A stretch of DNA of 64,000 bases from Ypsolopha sequella (taxonomy: Eukaryota > Arthropoda > Insecta > Lepidoptera > Ypsolophidae), in the NCBI GenBank assembly GCA_934047225.1, contig OW203990.1:29739045-29803044 (forward strand), given 5' to 3'. Below, one piece after another: positions 23,406 through 36,766 of the stretch. The notes beneath the pieces are model-generated. The model was not told where the DNA came from and searched no databases. It saw only the letters and a list, made by a program, of their open reading frames with translations. Each line of letters begins with the position of its first letter. The first letter of the stretch is position 1. Position numbers and translations under genes: made by a program.

Positions 23406-25260
23406 AGCCATGGATAACTAAACAAAAGCAATAAAAAGCTCGTCAAGAACGATCCGGGCACGTTTTTAGAACGTTCCTCGACGCGGCCCGTCACCTCGAC
23501 TATTTAATTATAAATCTTGCCAAACCGCAAAATACTCTTGAAAAGGCGATTTGAATTTGTTCCAAATAGGATCCACTTTAAATAAAGTACTAAAGTTTTA
23601 TCTTTTGTTGCCATTTTTCTGTGCGTCCTCATAAGGAGGACGGCACGATGCTATTACTTGACCTGAGCGAAGGTTCACGTCAACAAGTATGAATGTCAAA
23701 GAGTACCAACAAACGTCAGTAAAAGGATGTTCCTACATTTTATCAAGTGTGTGACGTCACCTTACCGTATATACACGTAAGTTGTCTGCTAACATCTCGT
23801 CAGGAGGCGTCTCTGTAGTGGCAGCACAAACTACATCTTCAGCAAAATGTAGACCTTTCGACAGATTATCCATTGGGGGGGGCTTTCTGACAAGGTTCGG
23901 GGCCAAGGTCGAAATATTACAAAGTAAAGAAATAAAAGTTTTATGTGTTCATTCATCGTTTTAAAATAAATAGGTTTTGTAGTTAAAACCATAAAAATTG
24001 TATAAATGAATTGTAATTAAAAGTTTTTAGAAACTGGTTATAAATACGTTTGCATTTATAAGGATTCATAATTTATTTCGAGATCCCAAGTGGATGTGCT
24101 CGCGGGGCACGGGGTGGGCAGGTGTGATTCTAGGTAGAATATACTTGTTGCGAAAAATATATTACTATTTTCGAATATACCTGAGCTGTGTAAAACTGCA
24201 CCTCGAATCGAAAAATCAAGTCAAATGTGTGGAGTTCCTGAATGTTTTAGCCCTTTTTCTGTAGTTGTGTCTACGCATTTTCATAATCTATACTTGGTCT
24301 GCGGGTACCTTTTGTTAATTTTTATTTAATCAAACAATAAAATTAACTTAAATAACATTAAAATAATAAAAAAGGTGGACTAAAATAAATGAATCTAAAC
24401 TAAACTAAACTTAAAATATTTACATAAGGTAGAAAATGCTGGCCAAATTATCTGTTGTACATTAATACATATAATAATGTAATCCAAGTATTCTAGTAGG
24501 TTTTTTTTTAATCATAATAGTTAATCAATACGATTTTAGAGGTTGTTGGTAAGTAGCGTGTTTGTTTGATATTTCACCTGCAGGTTAAGTTACGGCTATT
24601 AGCATAAACCACGAATACTTCATTAACAGCTTCACCGGTGGAGACTTTTTGCATGAACTTATCGTAATTTCTATTTACCCAACATGTAGTAACAAGCACA
24701 TATTTGAATAGGTCCCAGCTTAATTACACCATACACATCTAAAATCTAAATTCTCGTAGCCTGACAAGCGCAAATACAGACAAAGCGCGAAATGACTGGG
24801 TAAGGTCAGTAGGTGAGGTTACATCACGGAGCATCACTAGTTCACGTACCTATCTACATATATATATACATAGGAGAAAGGTGACAAACAGACGCGTGAC
24901 GTAATAGATACTTACATTAATACTTATTACCGATGTGTTTCATGTAAGACTATGTATGTAACTTTAATTTTAAAATAATATTAAATAATTTCGTTTGTTC
25001 GGAGATTTGCAAAAGTTAAGCTCATTTGTGTTGCGGGTTTGTAAATAATTAATGAGATAGTTCTCATTGTCAGTTAATACCAATTGTTTCATATCGTTCA
25101 GTCAGTGTCGTACTGACGCCGGCATGACAGGCTACCAACTAACAGTTCTTATTGGGGCATCATAGCCGTTAAAATCCTTTACAATTTGGAGCTTGAGCAA
25201 AGAAGACAAAGAAGCGCAAGAGGAGTATCTCGTCACAATCGTAATAGATGGAGATCTCTA
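23406..25260. other. Unassigned DNA before the large array
   Basis: No gene is recognised. A GC-rich piece lies at 23440-23510, and cctcataaggagg forms a small hairpin near 23627. The 60-codon frame at 23782-23964 contains a G run and no domain. Confidence 0.4.
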
Positions 25261-25261
25261 G

Positions 25262-28200
25262 TCTGACTGAGACAGTCTCAGTAGTAGACACGCAGACTGA
25301 GACAGTATCAGTAGTAGACACGCAGACTGAGACAGTCTCAGTAGTAGACACGCAGACTGAGACAGTCTCAGTAGTAGACACGCAGACTGAGACAGTATCA
25401 GTAGTAGACACGCAGACTGAGACAGTCTCAGTAGTAGACACGCAGACTGAGACAGTATCAGTAGTAGACACGCAGACTGAGACAGTCTCAGTAGTAGACA
25501 CGCAGACTGAGACAGTCTCAGTAGTAGACACGCAGACTGAGACAGTCTCAGTAGTAGACACGCAGACTGAGACAGTCTCAGTAGTAGACACGCAGACTGA
25601 GACAGTATCAGTAGTAGACACGCAGACTGAGACAGTCTCAGTAGTAGACACGCAGACTGAGACAGTCTCAGTAGTAGACACGCAGACTGAGACAGTATCA
25701 GTAGTAGACACGCAGACTGAGACAGTATCAGTAGTAGACACGCAGACTGAGACAGTCTCAGTAGTAGACACGCAGACTGAGACAGTATCAGTAGTAGACA
25801 CGCAGACTGAGACAGTCTCAGTAGTAGACACGCAGACTGAGACAGTCTCAGTAGTAAACACGCAGACTGAGACAGTCTCAGTAGCAGACACGCAGACTGA
25901 GACAGTATCAGTAGTAGACACGCAGACTGAGACAGTCTCAGTAGTAGACACGCAGACTGAGACAGTATCAGTAGTAGACACGCAGACTGAGACAGTCTCA
26001 GTAGTAGACACGCAGACTGAGACAGTATCAGTAGTAGACACGCAGACTGAGACAGTCTCAGTAGTAGACACGCAGACTGAGACAGTCTCAGTAGTAAACA
26101 CGCAGACTGAGACAGTCTCAGTAGCAGACACGCAGACTGAGACAGTATCAGTAGTAGACACGCAGACTGAGACAGTCTCAGTAGTAGACACGCAGACTGA
26201 GACAGTCTCAGTAGTAGACACGCAGACTGAGACAGTCTCAGTAGTAGACACGCAGACTGAGACAGTCTCAGTAGTAGACACGCAGACTGAGACAGTATCA
26301 GTAGTAGACACGCAGACTGAGACAGTCTCAGTAGTAGACACGCAGACTGAGACAGTCTCAGTAGTAGACACGCAGACTGAGACAGTATCAGTAGTAGACA
26401 CGCAGACTGAGACAGTATCAGTAGTAGACACGCAGACTGAGACAGTCTCAGTAGTAGACACGCAGACTGAGACAGTCTCAGTAGTAGACACGCAGACTGA
26501 GACAGTCTCAGTAGTAGACACGCAGACTGAGACAGTCTCAGTAGTAGACACGCAGACTGAGACAGTATCAGTAGTAGACACGCAGACTGAGACAGTCTCA
26601 GTAGTAGACACGCAGACTGAGACAGTCTCAGTAGTAGACACGCAGACTGAGACAGTATCAGTAGTAGACACGCAGACTGAGACAGTATCAGTAGTAGACA
26701 CGCAGACTGAGACAGTCTCAGTAGTAGACACGCAGACTGAGACAGTATCAGTAGTAGACACGCAGACTGAGACAGTCTCAGTAGTAGACACGCAGACTGA
26801 GACAGTCTCAGTAGTAAACACGCAGACTGAGACAGTCTCAGTAGCAGACACGCAGACTGAGACAGTATCAGTAGTAGACACGCAGACTGAGACAGTCTCA
26901 GTAGTAGACACGCAGACTGAGACAGTATCAGTAGTAGACACGCAGACTGAGACAGTCTCAGTAGTAGACACGCAGACTGAGACAGTATCAGTAGTAGACA
27001 CGCAGACTGAGACAGTCTCAGTAGTAGACACGCAGACTGAGACAGTCTCAGTAGTAAACACGCAGACTGAGACAGTCTCAGTAGCAGACACGCAGACTGA
27101 GACAGTATCAGTAGTAGACACGCAGACTGAGACAGTCTCAGTAGTAGACACGCAGACTGAGACAGTCTCAGTAGTAGACACGCAGACTGAGACAGTCTCA
27201 GTAGCAGACACGCAGACTGAGACAGTATCAGTAGTAGACACGCAGACTGAGACAGTCTCAGTAGTAGACACGCAGACTGAGACAGTCTCAGTAGTAGACA
27301 CGCAGACTGAGACAGTCTCAGTAGCAGACACGCAGACTGAGACAGTATCAGTAGTAGACACGCAGACTGAGACAGTCTCAGTAGTAGACACGCAGACTGA
27401 GACAGTATCAGTAGTAGACACGCAGACTGAGACAGTCTCAGTAGTAGACACGCAGACTGAGACAGTATCAGTAGTAAACACGCAGACTGAGACAGTCTCA
27501 GTAGCAGACACGCAGACTGAGACAGTATCAGTAGTAAACACGCAGACTGAGACAGTCTCAGTAGCAGACACGCAGACTGAGACAGTATCAGTAGTAGACA
27601 CGCAGACTGAGACAGTCTCAGTAGTAGACACGCAGACTGAGACAGTATCAGTAGTAGACACGCAGACTGAGACAGTCTCAGTAGTAGACACGCAGACTGA
27701 GACAGTATCAGTAGTAGACACGCAGACTGAGACAGTCTCAGTAGTAGACACGCAGACTGAGACAGTATCAGTAGTAGACACGCAGACTGAGACAGTCTCA
27801 GTAGCAGACACGCAGACTGAGACAGTATCAGTAGTAAACACGCAGACTGAGACAGTCTCAGTAGCAGACACGCAGACTGAGACAGTATCAGTAGTAAACA
27901 CGCAGACTGAGACAGTCTCAGTAGCAGACACGCAGACTGAGACAGTATCAGTAGTAGACACGCAGACTGAGACAGTATCAGTAGTAGACACGCAGACTGA
28001 GACAGTCTCAGTAGCAGACACGCAGACTGAGACAGTATCAGTAGTAGACACGCAGACTGAGACAGTCTCAGTAGTAAACACGCAGACTGAGACAGTCTCA
28101 GTAGCAGACACGCAGACTGAGACAGTATCAGTAGTAGACACGCAGACTGAGACAGTCTCAGTAGTAGACACGCAGACTGAGACAGTATCAGTAGTAGACA

Positions 28201-30930
28201 CGCAGACTGAGACAGTATCAGTAGTAGACACGCAGACTGAGACAGTATCAGTAGTAGACACGCAGACTGAGACAGTCTCAGTAGTAGACACGCAGACTGA
28301 GACAGTATCAGTAGTAAACACGCAGACTGAGACAGTCTCAGTAGCAGACACGCAGACTGAGACAGTATCAGTAGTAGACACGCAGACTGAGACAGTCTCA
28401 GTAGTAGACACGCAGACTGAGACAGTATCAGTAGTAGACACGCAGACTGAGACAGTATCAGTAGTAGACACGCAGACTGAGACAGTATCAGTAGTAGACA
28501 CGCAGACTGAGACAGTCACAGTAGTAGACACGCAGACTGAGACAGTCTCAGTAGTAGACACGCAGACTGAGACAGTCTCAGTAGTAGACACGCAGACTGA
28601 GACAGTATCAGTAGTAGACACGCAGACTGAGACAGTATCAGTAGTAGACACGCAGACTGAGATAGTCTCAGTAGTAAACACGCAGACTGAGACAGTCTCA
28701 GTAGCAGACACGCAGACTGAGACAGTATCAGTAGTAGACACGCAGACTGAGACAGTATCAGTAGTAGACACGCAGACTGAGACAGTCTCAGTAGTAGACA
28801 CGCAGACTGAGACAGTATCAGTAGTAGACACGCAGACTGAGACAGTATCAGTAGTAAACACGCAGACTGAGACAGTATCAGTAGTAAACACGCAGACTGA
28901 GACAGTATCAGTAGTAAACACGCAGACTGAGACAGTATCAGTAGTAAACACGCAGACTGAGACAGTATCAGTAGTAAACAAGCAGACTGAGACAGTCTCA
29001 GTAGCAGACACGCAGACTGAGACAGTCCCAGTAGTAGACACGCAGACTGAGACAGTCTCAGTAGCAGACACGCAGACTGAGACAGTATCAGTAGTAGACA
29101 CGCAGACTGAGACAGTCTCAGTAGTAGACACGCAGACTGAGACAGTATCAGTAGTAGACACGCAGACTGAGACAGTCTTAGTAGTAGACACGCAGACTGA
29201 GACAGTATCAGTAGTAGACACGCAGACTGAGACAGTATCAGTAGTAAACACGCAGACTGAGACAGTATCAGTAGTAAACACGCAGACTGAGACAGTCTCA
29301 GTAGCAGACACGCAGACTGAGACAGTATCAGTAGTAGACACGCAGACTGAGACAGTATCAGTAGTAAACACGCAGACTGAGACAGTATCAGTAGTAAACA
29401 CGCAGACTGAGACAGTATCAGTAGTAAACACGCAGACTGAGACAGTATCAGTAGTAAACACGCAGACTGAGACAGTCTCAGTAGCAGACACGCAGACTGA
29501 GACAGTCTCAGTAGTAGACACGCAGACTGAGACAGTCTCAGTAGCAGACACGCAGACTGAGACAGTATCAGTAGTAGACACGCAGACTGAGACAGTCTCA
29601 GTAGTAGACACGCAGACTGAGACAGTATCAGTAGTAGACACGCAGACTGAGACAGTCTTAGTAGTAGACACGCAGACTGAGACAGTATCAGTAGTAGACA
29701 CGCAGACTGAGACAGTATCAGTAGTAAACACGCAGACTGAGACAGTATCAGTAGTAAACACGCAGACTGAGACAGTCTCAGTAGCAGACACGCAGACTGA
29801 GACAGTATCAGTAGTAGACACGCAGACTGAGACAGTCTCAGTAGCAGACACGCAGACTGAGACAGTATCAGTAGTAGACACGCAGACTGAGACAGTCTCA
29901 GTAGTAGACACGCAGACTGAGACAGTCTCAGTAGCAGACACGCAGACTGAGACAGTATCAGTAGTAGACACGCAGACTGAGACAGTCTCAGTAGTAGACA
30001 CGCAGACTGAGACAGTATCAGTAGTAGACACGCAGACTGAGACAGTATCAGTAGTAGACACGCAGACTGAGACAGTATCAGTAGTAAACACGCAGACTGA
30101 GACAGTCTCAGTAGTAGACACGCAGACTGAGACAGTCTCAGTAGTAGACACGCAGACTGAGACAGTCTCAGTAGCAGACACGCAGACTGAGACAGTCTCA
30201 GTAGCAGACACGCAGACTGAGACAGTCTCAGTAGCAGACACGCAGACTGAGACAGTCTCAGTAGTAGACACGCAGACTGAGACAGTCTCAGTAGTAGACA
30301 CGCAGACTGAGACAGTCTCAGTAGTAGACACGCAGACTGAGACAGTCTCAGTAGTAGACACGCAGACTGAGACAGTCTCAGTAGTAGACACGCAGACTGA
30401 GACAGTCTCAGTAGTAGACACGCAGACTGAGACAGTCTCAGTAGTAGACACGCAGACTGAGACAGTCTCAGTAGTAGACACGCAGACTGAGACAGTCTCA
30501 GTAGTAGACACGCAGACTGAGACAGTCTCAGTAGTAGACACGCAGACTGAGACAGTCTCAGTAGCAGACACGCAGACTGAGACAGTCTCAGTAGCAGACA
30601 CGCAGACTGAGACAGTCTCAGTAGCAGACACGCAGACTGAGACAGTCTCAGTAGCAGACACGCAGACTGAGACAGTCTCAGTAGTAGACACGCAGACTGA
30701 GACAGTCTCAGTAGTAGACACGCAGACTGAGACAGTCTCAGTAGTAGACACGCAGACTGAGACAGTCTCAGTAGTAGACACGCAGACTGAGACAGTCTCA
30801 GTAGTAGACACGCAGACTGAGACAGTCTCAGTAGTAGACACGCAGACTGAGACAGTCTCAGTAGTAGACACGCAGACTGAGACAGTCTCAGTAGCAGACA
30901 CGCAGACTGAGACAGTCTCAGTAGTAGACA
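25262..30930. repeat. 30-bp minisatellite, about 189 copies (5.7 kb)
   Basis: The unit consists of gagacagtctcagtagtaga followed by cacgcagact. Variation is confined to a few sites: tct/tat in gtctca, gta/gca, and gaca/aaca, with rare singletons (gtcaca 28515, gatagt 28661, gtccca 29026, gtctta 29176 and 29656). The frame translating to ETVSVVDTQT on the forward strand and SVCVSTTETV on the reverse strand stays open throughout because 30 is a multiple of three. Larger segments are duplicated: 25441-26220 is the same as 26401-27180 (offset 960 bp, 32 units). The last 0.8 kb is more uniform than the middle. Confidence 0.98.
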
Positions 30931-30961
30931 CCAGGCTCAGCACTCTCAAAAAGATTCCACC

Positions 30962-31054
30962 GATCGTTTATCGTTCGGGCATACGTCCATCTCTGACACA
31001 CGCACGCATTAAGAGTGTGATAGAGATGAATATGCGACTAAACGATAAACGATC
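30962..31054. repeat. Palindromic element next to the 30-bp array
   Basis: gatcgtttatcgtt (30962-30975) is perfectly inverted as aacgataaacgatc (31041-31054). Inner arms continue imperfectly: ggcatacgtccatctct pairs with agagatgaatatgcg. It may be a small foldback element or a structured remnant. Confidence 0.75.
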
Positions 31055-31179
31055 TAATGTTTTCACTTCGAGGTAGCACCCACCAGTGTCTACGTCCTCT
31101 GTCATCATCGTGACTTATGCGACCTATTTAGAATGTTAAATGTTAATAGAATGTTAATTTCTAGGAACTCCTCTCATCT

Positions 31180-31250
31180 CTGCTCCACTCCTATCCACTC
31201 CGCTCCGCTTCGCTCGGCTCCCGAATATATGATCGCTTCGCTCGTCGTCG
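31180..31250 (-). repeat. gagcgaagcggagcgg repeat, reverse copy
   Basis: On the reverse strand, cgacgacgagcgaagcg and gagccgagcgaagcggagcg match the forward sequence at 56610-56725. This purine-rich 'gcgaagcggagc' motif marks a dispersed repeat of unknown type. Confidence 0.55.
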
Positions 31251-31452
31251 TCGCACAAATCATGATTCAACGTAATTAGAATTTCGTTAATAGTAACATT
31301 AAACTAGCCAATAAGCATTCAAGATTTCATTAGTTGTTATATGAGTAACACCTTCGTAATGATTTACACCTTCGTAATGATCCTGAAAATAATTAGGATG
31401 ATTGTATAATTAAATGAAACTACTTGAGGATATGCATGATTTAAATAAAATC

Positions 31453-32791
31453 TACTCGATCAAAATTGTTACATACCTACTCGATCAAAATTGTTACATA
31501 CCTACTCGATCAAAATTGTTTTATACCTACTCGATCAAAATTGTTACATACCTACTCGATCAAAATTGTTACATACCTACTCGATCAAAATTGTTACATA
31601 CCTACTCGATCAAAATTGTTACATACCTACTCGATCAAAATTGTTACATACCTACTAGATCAAAATTGTTACATACCTACTCGATCAATATTGTTACATA
31701 CCTACTCGATCAAAATTGTTATATACCTACTCGATCAATATTGTTACATACCTACTCGATCAAAATTGTTACATACCTACTCGATCAATATTGTTACATA
31801 CCTACTCGATCAAAATTGTTACATACCTACTCGATCAAAATTGTTACATACCTACTCGATCAAAATTGTTACATACCTACTCGATCAAAATTGTTACATA
31901 CCTACTCGATCAAAATTGTTACATACCTACTCGATCAAAATTGTTACATACCTACTCGATCAAAATTGTTACATACCTACTAGATCAAAATTGTTACATA
32001 CCTACTCGATCAATATTGTTACATACCTACTCGATCAAAATTGTTATATACCTACTCGATCAATATTGTTACATACCTACTCGATCAAAATTGTTACATA
32101 CCTACTCGATCAAAATTGTTACATACCTACTCGATCAAAATTGTTACATACCTACTCGATCAAAATTGTTATATACCTACTCGATCAATATTGTTACATA
32201 CCTACTCGATCAAAATTGTTACATACCTACTCGATCAAAATTGTTACATACCTACTCGATCAAAATTGTTACATACCTACTCGATCAAAATTGTTACATA
32301 CCTACTCGATCAAAATTGTTACATACCTACTCGATCAAAATTGTTACATACCTACTCGATCAAAATTGTTACATTCCTACTCGATCAAAATTGTTACATA
32401 CCTACTCGATCAAAATTGTTACATACCTACTCGATCAATATTGTTACATACCTACTCGATCAAAATTGTTACATACCTACTCGATCAAAATTGTTACATA
32501 CCTACTCGATCAAAATTGTTACATACCTACTCGATCAAAATTGTTACATACCTACTCGATCAAAATTGTTACATACCTACTCGATCAATATTGTTACATA
32601 CCTACTCGATCAAAATTGTTACATACCTACTCGATCAAAATTGTTACATACCTACTCGATCAAAATTGTTACATACCTACTCGATCAAAATTGTTACATA
32701 CCTACTCGATCAAAATTGTTACATACCTACTCGATCAATATTGTTACATACCTACTCGTTCAAAATTGTTACATACCTACTCGATCAAAAT
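31453..32791. repeat. 25-bp minisatellite, about 53 copies
   Basis: The unit is tactcgatcaaaattgtt followed by acatacc. Variants are caata for caaaa, tagat for tcgat, and atatac for acatac. Because 25 is not a multiple of three, all three forward frames cycle through the same peptide string and are open; this is a by-product of the absence of stops. A variant block repeats at a 325-bp offset (13 units): tagat at 31656 and 31981, each followed by the same pattern. Confidence 0.97.
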
Positions 32792-32799
32792 TTATAAAA

Positions 32800-33540
32800 C
32801 AACAAATTTTTTTCACGATTTAAATTTTTTTTTTCTTACGCAAAGTGGTTTGTATGTACGAGGGAGGCGGGCACTATCGCCAGTTTCCAGCTTCCACAAC
32901 ATCATCTACTGAATAGCTCTACAAAAATAAAAATTTAAAGCGCCGCCGGCGAACTATTAGAAAAGAAGTATGAACAATTGTTATACAATGCAATATTACG
33001 CATTACAACCTTTTGTTAACTAAAAGTACATTAGTCTTACACCTCTCAATAGTCAAATGTAGCCGGGGTCAAGAGGTTAAGGGGTCGCGACTCGGCCGTG
33101 GTTGGGACACGCTGCGTTGTGTCATTGTGTTAGTAATTAAATAATACCTTTACCAAGAGCAGTACCTTCTTCCGTCTCTGGCACGGGTCTAGCTATTCAC
33201 GGACGGTTTTTGAGAAAAGGAAAACAACATTCTTGTTACTTTTTATACTGTAAGTATGTATATTTGCGACTTGATATTTTGTTTTTCTTTATTTCTTCTT
33301 TCTTTCCATATGCAGCCAAGTTAGGTCAAATAATCAGTTTGGTTGGCCACACACGTACAGAAAAAGGGAAAATATAGCCTGTCTTCCAGATACCTTTCTT
33401 GTCACGTGACAGCGACACGTTTCGGACATGATTTTATGTAGTTCGTTTTGTATGTCGAGCAATCGTTTTAAATTTGTATTAAGTAATCCACTTCGGTTAA
33501 CTAAATTATATAAATATATTTAGATATATATGTATTTACA
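32800..33540. other. Unassigned DNA
   Basis: No gene or repeat structure is recognised apart from AT-rich runs and a GC-rich stretch at 33060-33120. Confidence 0.4.
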
Positions 33541-34032
33541 AAAATTCAAAATTCAAAAAGTTTATTTTGCAAAGTAGGTATATATAATACACGTTTCACA
33601 AGTCAAATTTTAATCTTATAAAAATATATGTAATAAAATAATAAATGTACATGAACTACTTAGATTAAATGTTTATTTAATTTATGTAGCAATATATATA
33701 CGATTAAAATTATAGGTAAAATATTATTATACAAGGTGAAATCCAATCAACCGCCCGAACCCATACCGGAGACTCGGCCAGGGACCAGGAACAAGGTTCA
33801 ATGATCACCAACCGAGCCCCCAGCACGAATCCAGGCGGCCGACCAAATCCCATTCTATATACTACATAGTAATAGGTTACATATATAAATACATGCCTAC
33901 CTCCGCCCATTCGATTAGTCTTGCTAAGAAGAACGGGCAAGAAACTTGGCAAGATCATGTCTTTTTTTTAACATAAACTTAAACTATACATTGAATTACT
34001 TATATCTACTTTAACCAAGGGATAAGAAAATA
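33541..34032 (-). mobile_element. LINE 3' untranslated copy, same family as 59604-61823
   Basis: On the reverse strand it contains gacatgatcttgc, actaatcgaatgggcggagg, gggatttggtcggccgcctg and ttgcaaaataaactt and ends in ttgaatttt. These match the 3' untranslated region at 61320-61823 in order and spacing. All coding sequence is lost by 5' truncation. It ends at the MITE described next. Confidence 0.85.
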
Positions 34033-34296
34033 CAACGTGTAACAGTAAGGTGTAACCATATTTGAAGAGCTTATTCAGTCAATGGTATAGAACAACTTTT
34101 ACTATGGAGCCAAACCTGAAATCTCAAAAAAAAAATCTGTCCTTTCATACATTTCGGCCGAGCGGCATTGCATTTTTCTATGAAACAGTTGATTTTTTTT
34201 TTCCGAGATACATGTTTTGTTCCATAGTAAAAGTTGTTCTATACCATTGACTGAATAAGCCCTTCAAATATGGTTACACCTTTCTGTTACACGTTG
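34033..34296. mobile_element. 264-bp MITE with about 80-bp inverted repeats
   Basis: caacgtgtaacagtaaggtg at the left is matched by the reverse complement of the right end (caacgtgtaacagaaaggtg). The pairing continues through ttattcagtcaatggtatag and acaacttttactatgga. TA flanks both ends (34031-34032 and 34297-34298), suggesting a TA target, as for Tc1/mariner-like MITEs. The 62-codon frame inside it is incidental. Confidence 0.85.
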
Positions 34297-34298
34297 TA

Positions 34299-36119
34299 TA
34301 TTTAATATAAATATATAATTTAATTTATCAATTTTGAATATTATTAAATTTAATTTTATAAAATAACAATTTAAAAATAATAAAACATTTACAGCTACAT
34401 CTATTTAGAAGATTGCTGTTTTGTTAATTATTTATAAATATGATTGCCATTGATCGAGTACGGCTGATACCTCCCCTCAGGAGAGGGTGTGCGGCGGGGG
34501 CGGGGTGACGGCGTACTTCCCAAGCACTGAGATGAGATCCCATATATTTATCAAAAGCTACGCACAAATAGGACGGCTGCGGCACAGTGGCTGCGGTTAC
34601 ATGAATGTTATTGTTGGGTCACCATCATCGACAGCTACGTACATCTACGTGCTATGTACTAACACAGGGCACAATATATTTTACTAGTAGATTCGGTATT
34701 TTTCTAATAATGTTAACGCTAAATATTAGAACCGGCTTGAATCTGAATCGAGAATTTTTTTCGTAGATATAGTAGGTGAAATAAATAAACACAAAGTACC
34801 TAAGGTGTTGACTTTTATATAAATATTACCAAAAAACCCTTGCTTTTTGGTTTAACACTTGTATCAACAAGAACCGGGAGAGTGGGAGCAATCAGTAGCG
34901 TATTATCAATCAGTTACCGGCTTACGTAGATGTTGCGGAAGTACCTGGACTGACTGATTAACGTCTAGCCTGCTTTCACTCTCACACTTTCTGGAAGAAT
35001 GGTCGTCATCCCAGGTATAGCCTGCTTTCACTCTCACATTTTCATTCTCACACTTTCTGGAGGAGCGGTCGTCACTCCAGGTCTCATCAGGTGCATTAAG
35101 GACCAAGATAAGGCCACTGTTTAAATAAAAAATACATTTCTTACCTAAATCTAATTTTACAAAAGTAATAAATAAGTTAAATTATAAATAAAATCAATAT
35201 ATATTTGACCATTGGTATCAAGTTCAGACTAGCGTTGAGCAAAGTTAACTTGTCCAAAAGTTCAAAAATAACAATTAAACTGTAAATACACAGGTAGTTA
35301 TTTGTAGTTTTAATCGTATAAAGCGTGCCGAAATATTTTGATCAGTTTATTGAAGCAACACAACCACATTTTGTGCAGATTTAGGTTCTTAAATTGTCTT
35401 TTTAATTACAACTATTAAATACGTATAATATGTCCATGAAACATAAATGTTTTTACTCAATGATCGTAGCCAAACCTAAAATTAAAAGGCAGTTTATGAA
35501 GATGGCCGTTATCTAATTCTGTGTTCGTACTGTCGATTACATTTGCCTTTTAGGGTCTCGTCTAAAACCGACGAACCTTTATAGATAAACTATCTAATAT
35601 TGGTATCTGTCGGTTTGTCTGTCCAAAACCAAAACGGTTGTACTAAAGTCTAATTGGCACCCCTAAACTCATTCAAACTTCATTCTATAATCCGAATCAT
35701 GGAAGCATCTCTTGTACAAGCTACTTTTGCAATAAAACTCTATAGTGACGGGTGTCGAATTATAAATCTATTTCGATGTCTGATTAGATCTTAAAATACA
35801 AGTAACGTGCTGTAACATTAAATAAAAGATTCACTTGTCGAAAATATATTGTGAAACCAGTGAGTCATTTCTTATAGATACTTAATTCTCACACCCAAAG
35901 TTGTTACAACTAGTAATTCATTGTTAACGGTGTAAGTATGCAATTATTACAATAAACGGCCTGAAACTACATATCTACAATTACATAATACAATTAGCCG
36001 GTGATAAAACCTCGTCATTCCGTCTTTTGACCGAATCTGTTGTTGCACCATCACTTACATTGCTTTACGAAATTCCGGCGTGTTTCGAATAGAAACTCCC
36101 TAAAATCAATAGAATACGC
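34299..36119. other. Unassigned DNA with a local duplication
   Basis: A direct duplication lies at 34969-35015 and 35021-35085: 'cctgctttcactctcaca' and 'cacactttctgga' with 'gtcgtca' recur. No gene is recognised. Confidence 0.4.
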
Positions 36120-36305
36120 AATTAACAATCTGCATGGCAGTGGGTTCGATTCTGGGTCAGTCTCAAGCAGCTAGACAATAATGGTGTGGACAGTGACCCA
36201 CAATGTGGTATGGTGAGAAGGTGGTACTTTCTTTGTAGACTCTCGCCATCTAGAGACTCGGTCCACGGTGATGAACGCAAGAGCGTTCGTCGACCGAAGA
36301 GTTTC
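36120..36305 (+). mobile_element. Possible 5'-truncated SINE
   Basis: It begins with a B-box match inside gggttcgattctgggtcag, followed by a unique body. No A-box lies upstream. This is a weak call based on one motif. Confidence 0.3.
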
Positions 36306-36345
36306 TGTTTTATAAAGAATCATAATTATTTGTTCAAGTCATTGA

Positions 36346-36766
36346 CGTAGATAGTAGTTCAAGTAGATAGTAGTTCAAGTAGATAGTAGTTCAAGTAGAT
36401 AGCAGTTCAAGTAGATAGTAGTTCAAGTAGATAGTAGTTCAAGTAGATAGTAGTTCAAGTAGATAGTAGTTCAAGTAGATAGTAGTTCAAGTAGATAGTA
36501 GTTCAAGTAGATAGTAGTTCAAGTAGATAGCAGTTCAAGTAGATAGTAGTTCAAGTAGATAGTAGTTCAAGTAGATAGTAGTTCAAGTAGATAGTAGTTC
36601 AAGTAGATAGTAGTTCAAGTAGATAGTAGTTCAAGTAGATAGCAGTTCAAGTAGATAGTAGTTCAAGTAGATAGTAGTTCAAGTAGATAGTAGTTCAAGT
36701 AGATAGTAGTTCAAGTAGATAGTAGTTCAAGTAGATAGTAGTTCAAGTAGATAGTAGTTCAAGTAG
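36346..36766. repeat. 16-bp minisatellite, about 26 copies
   Basis: The unit gtagatagtagttcaa repeats with almost no change; a few copies have 'tagcag' for 'tagtag'. It contains stops in several frames and codes for nothing. Confidence 0.97.

Noticed and set aside
25248..31076. A 1942-codon forward frame and a 1926-codon reverse frame over the 30-bp array
   Set aside because: Both follow from a 30-bp unit without stops in those frames; a second reverse frame is open as well. The peptides are pure 10-residue repeats, the frames start and end a short way outside the array in unrelated DNA, and no signal peptide or domain is present.
31414..32912. Overlapping frames of 189-443 codons in the 25-bp array
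   Set aside because: All three forward frames give the same cycling peptide; this is what a stop-free 25-bp unit must do.
34062..34250. A 62-codon gene
   Set aside because: It lies wholly within the inverted repeats of the MITE at 34033-34296.
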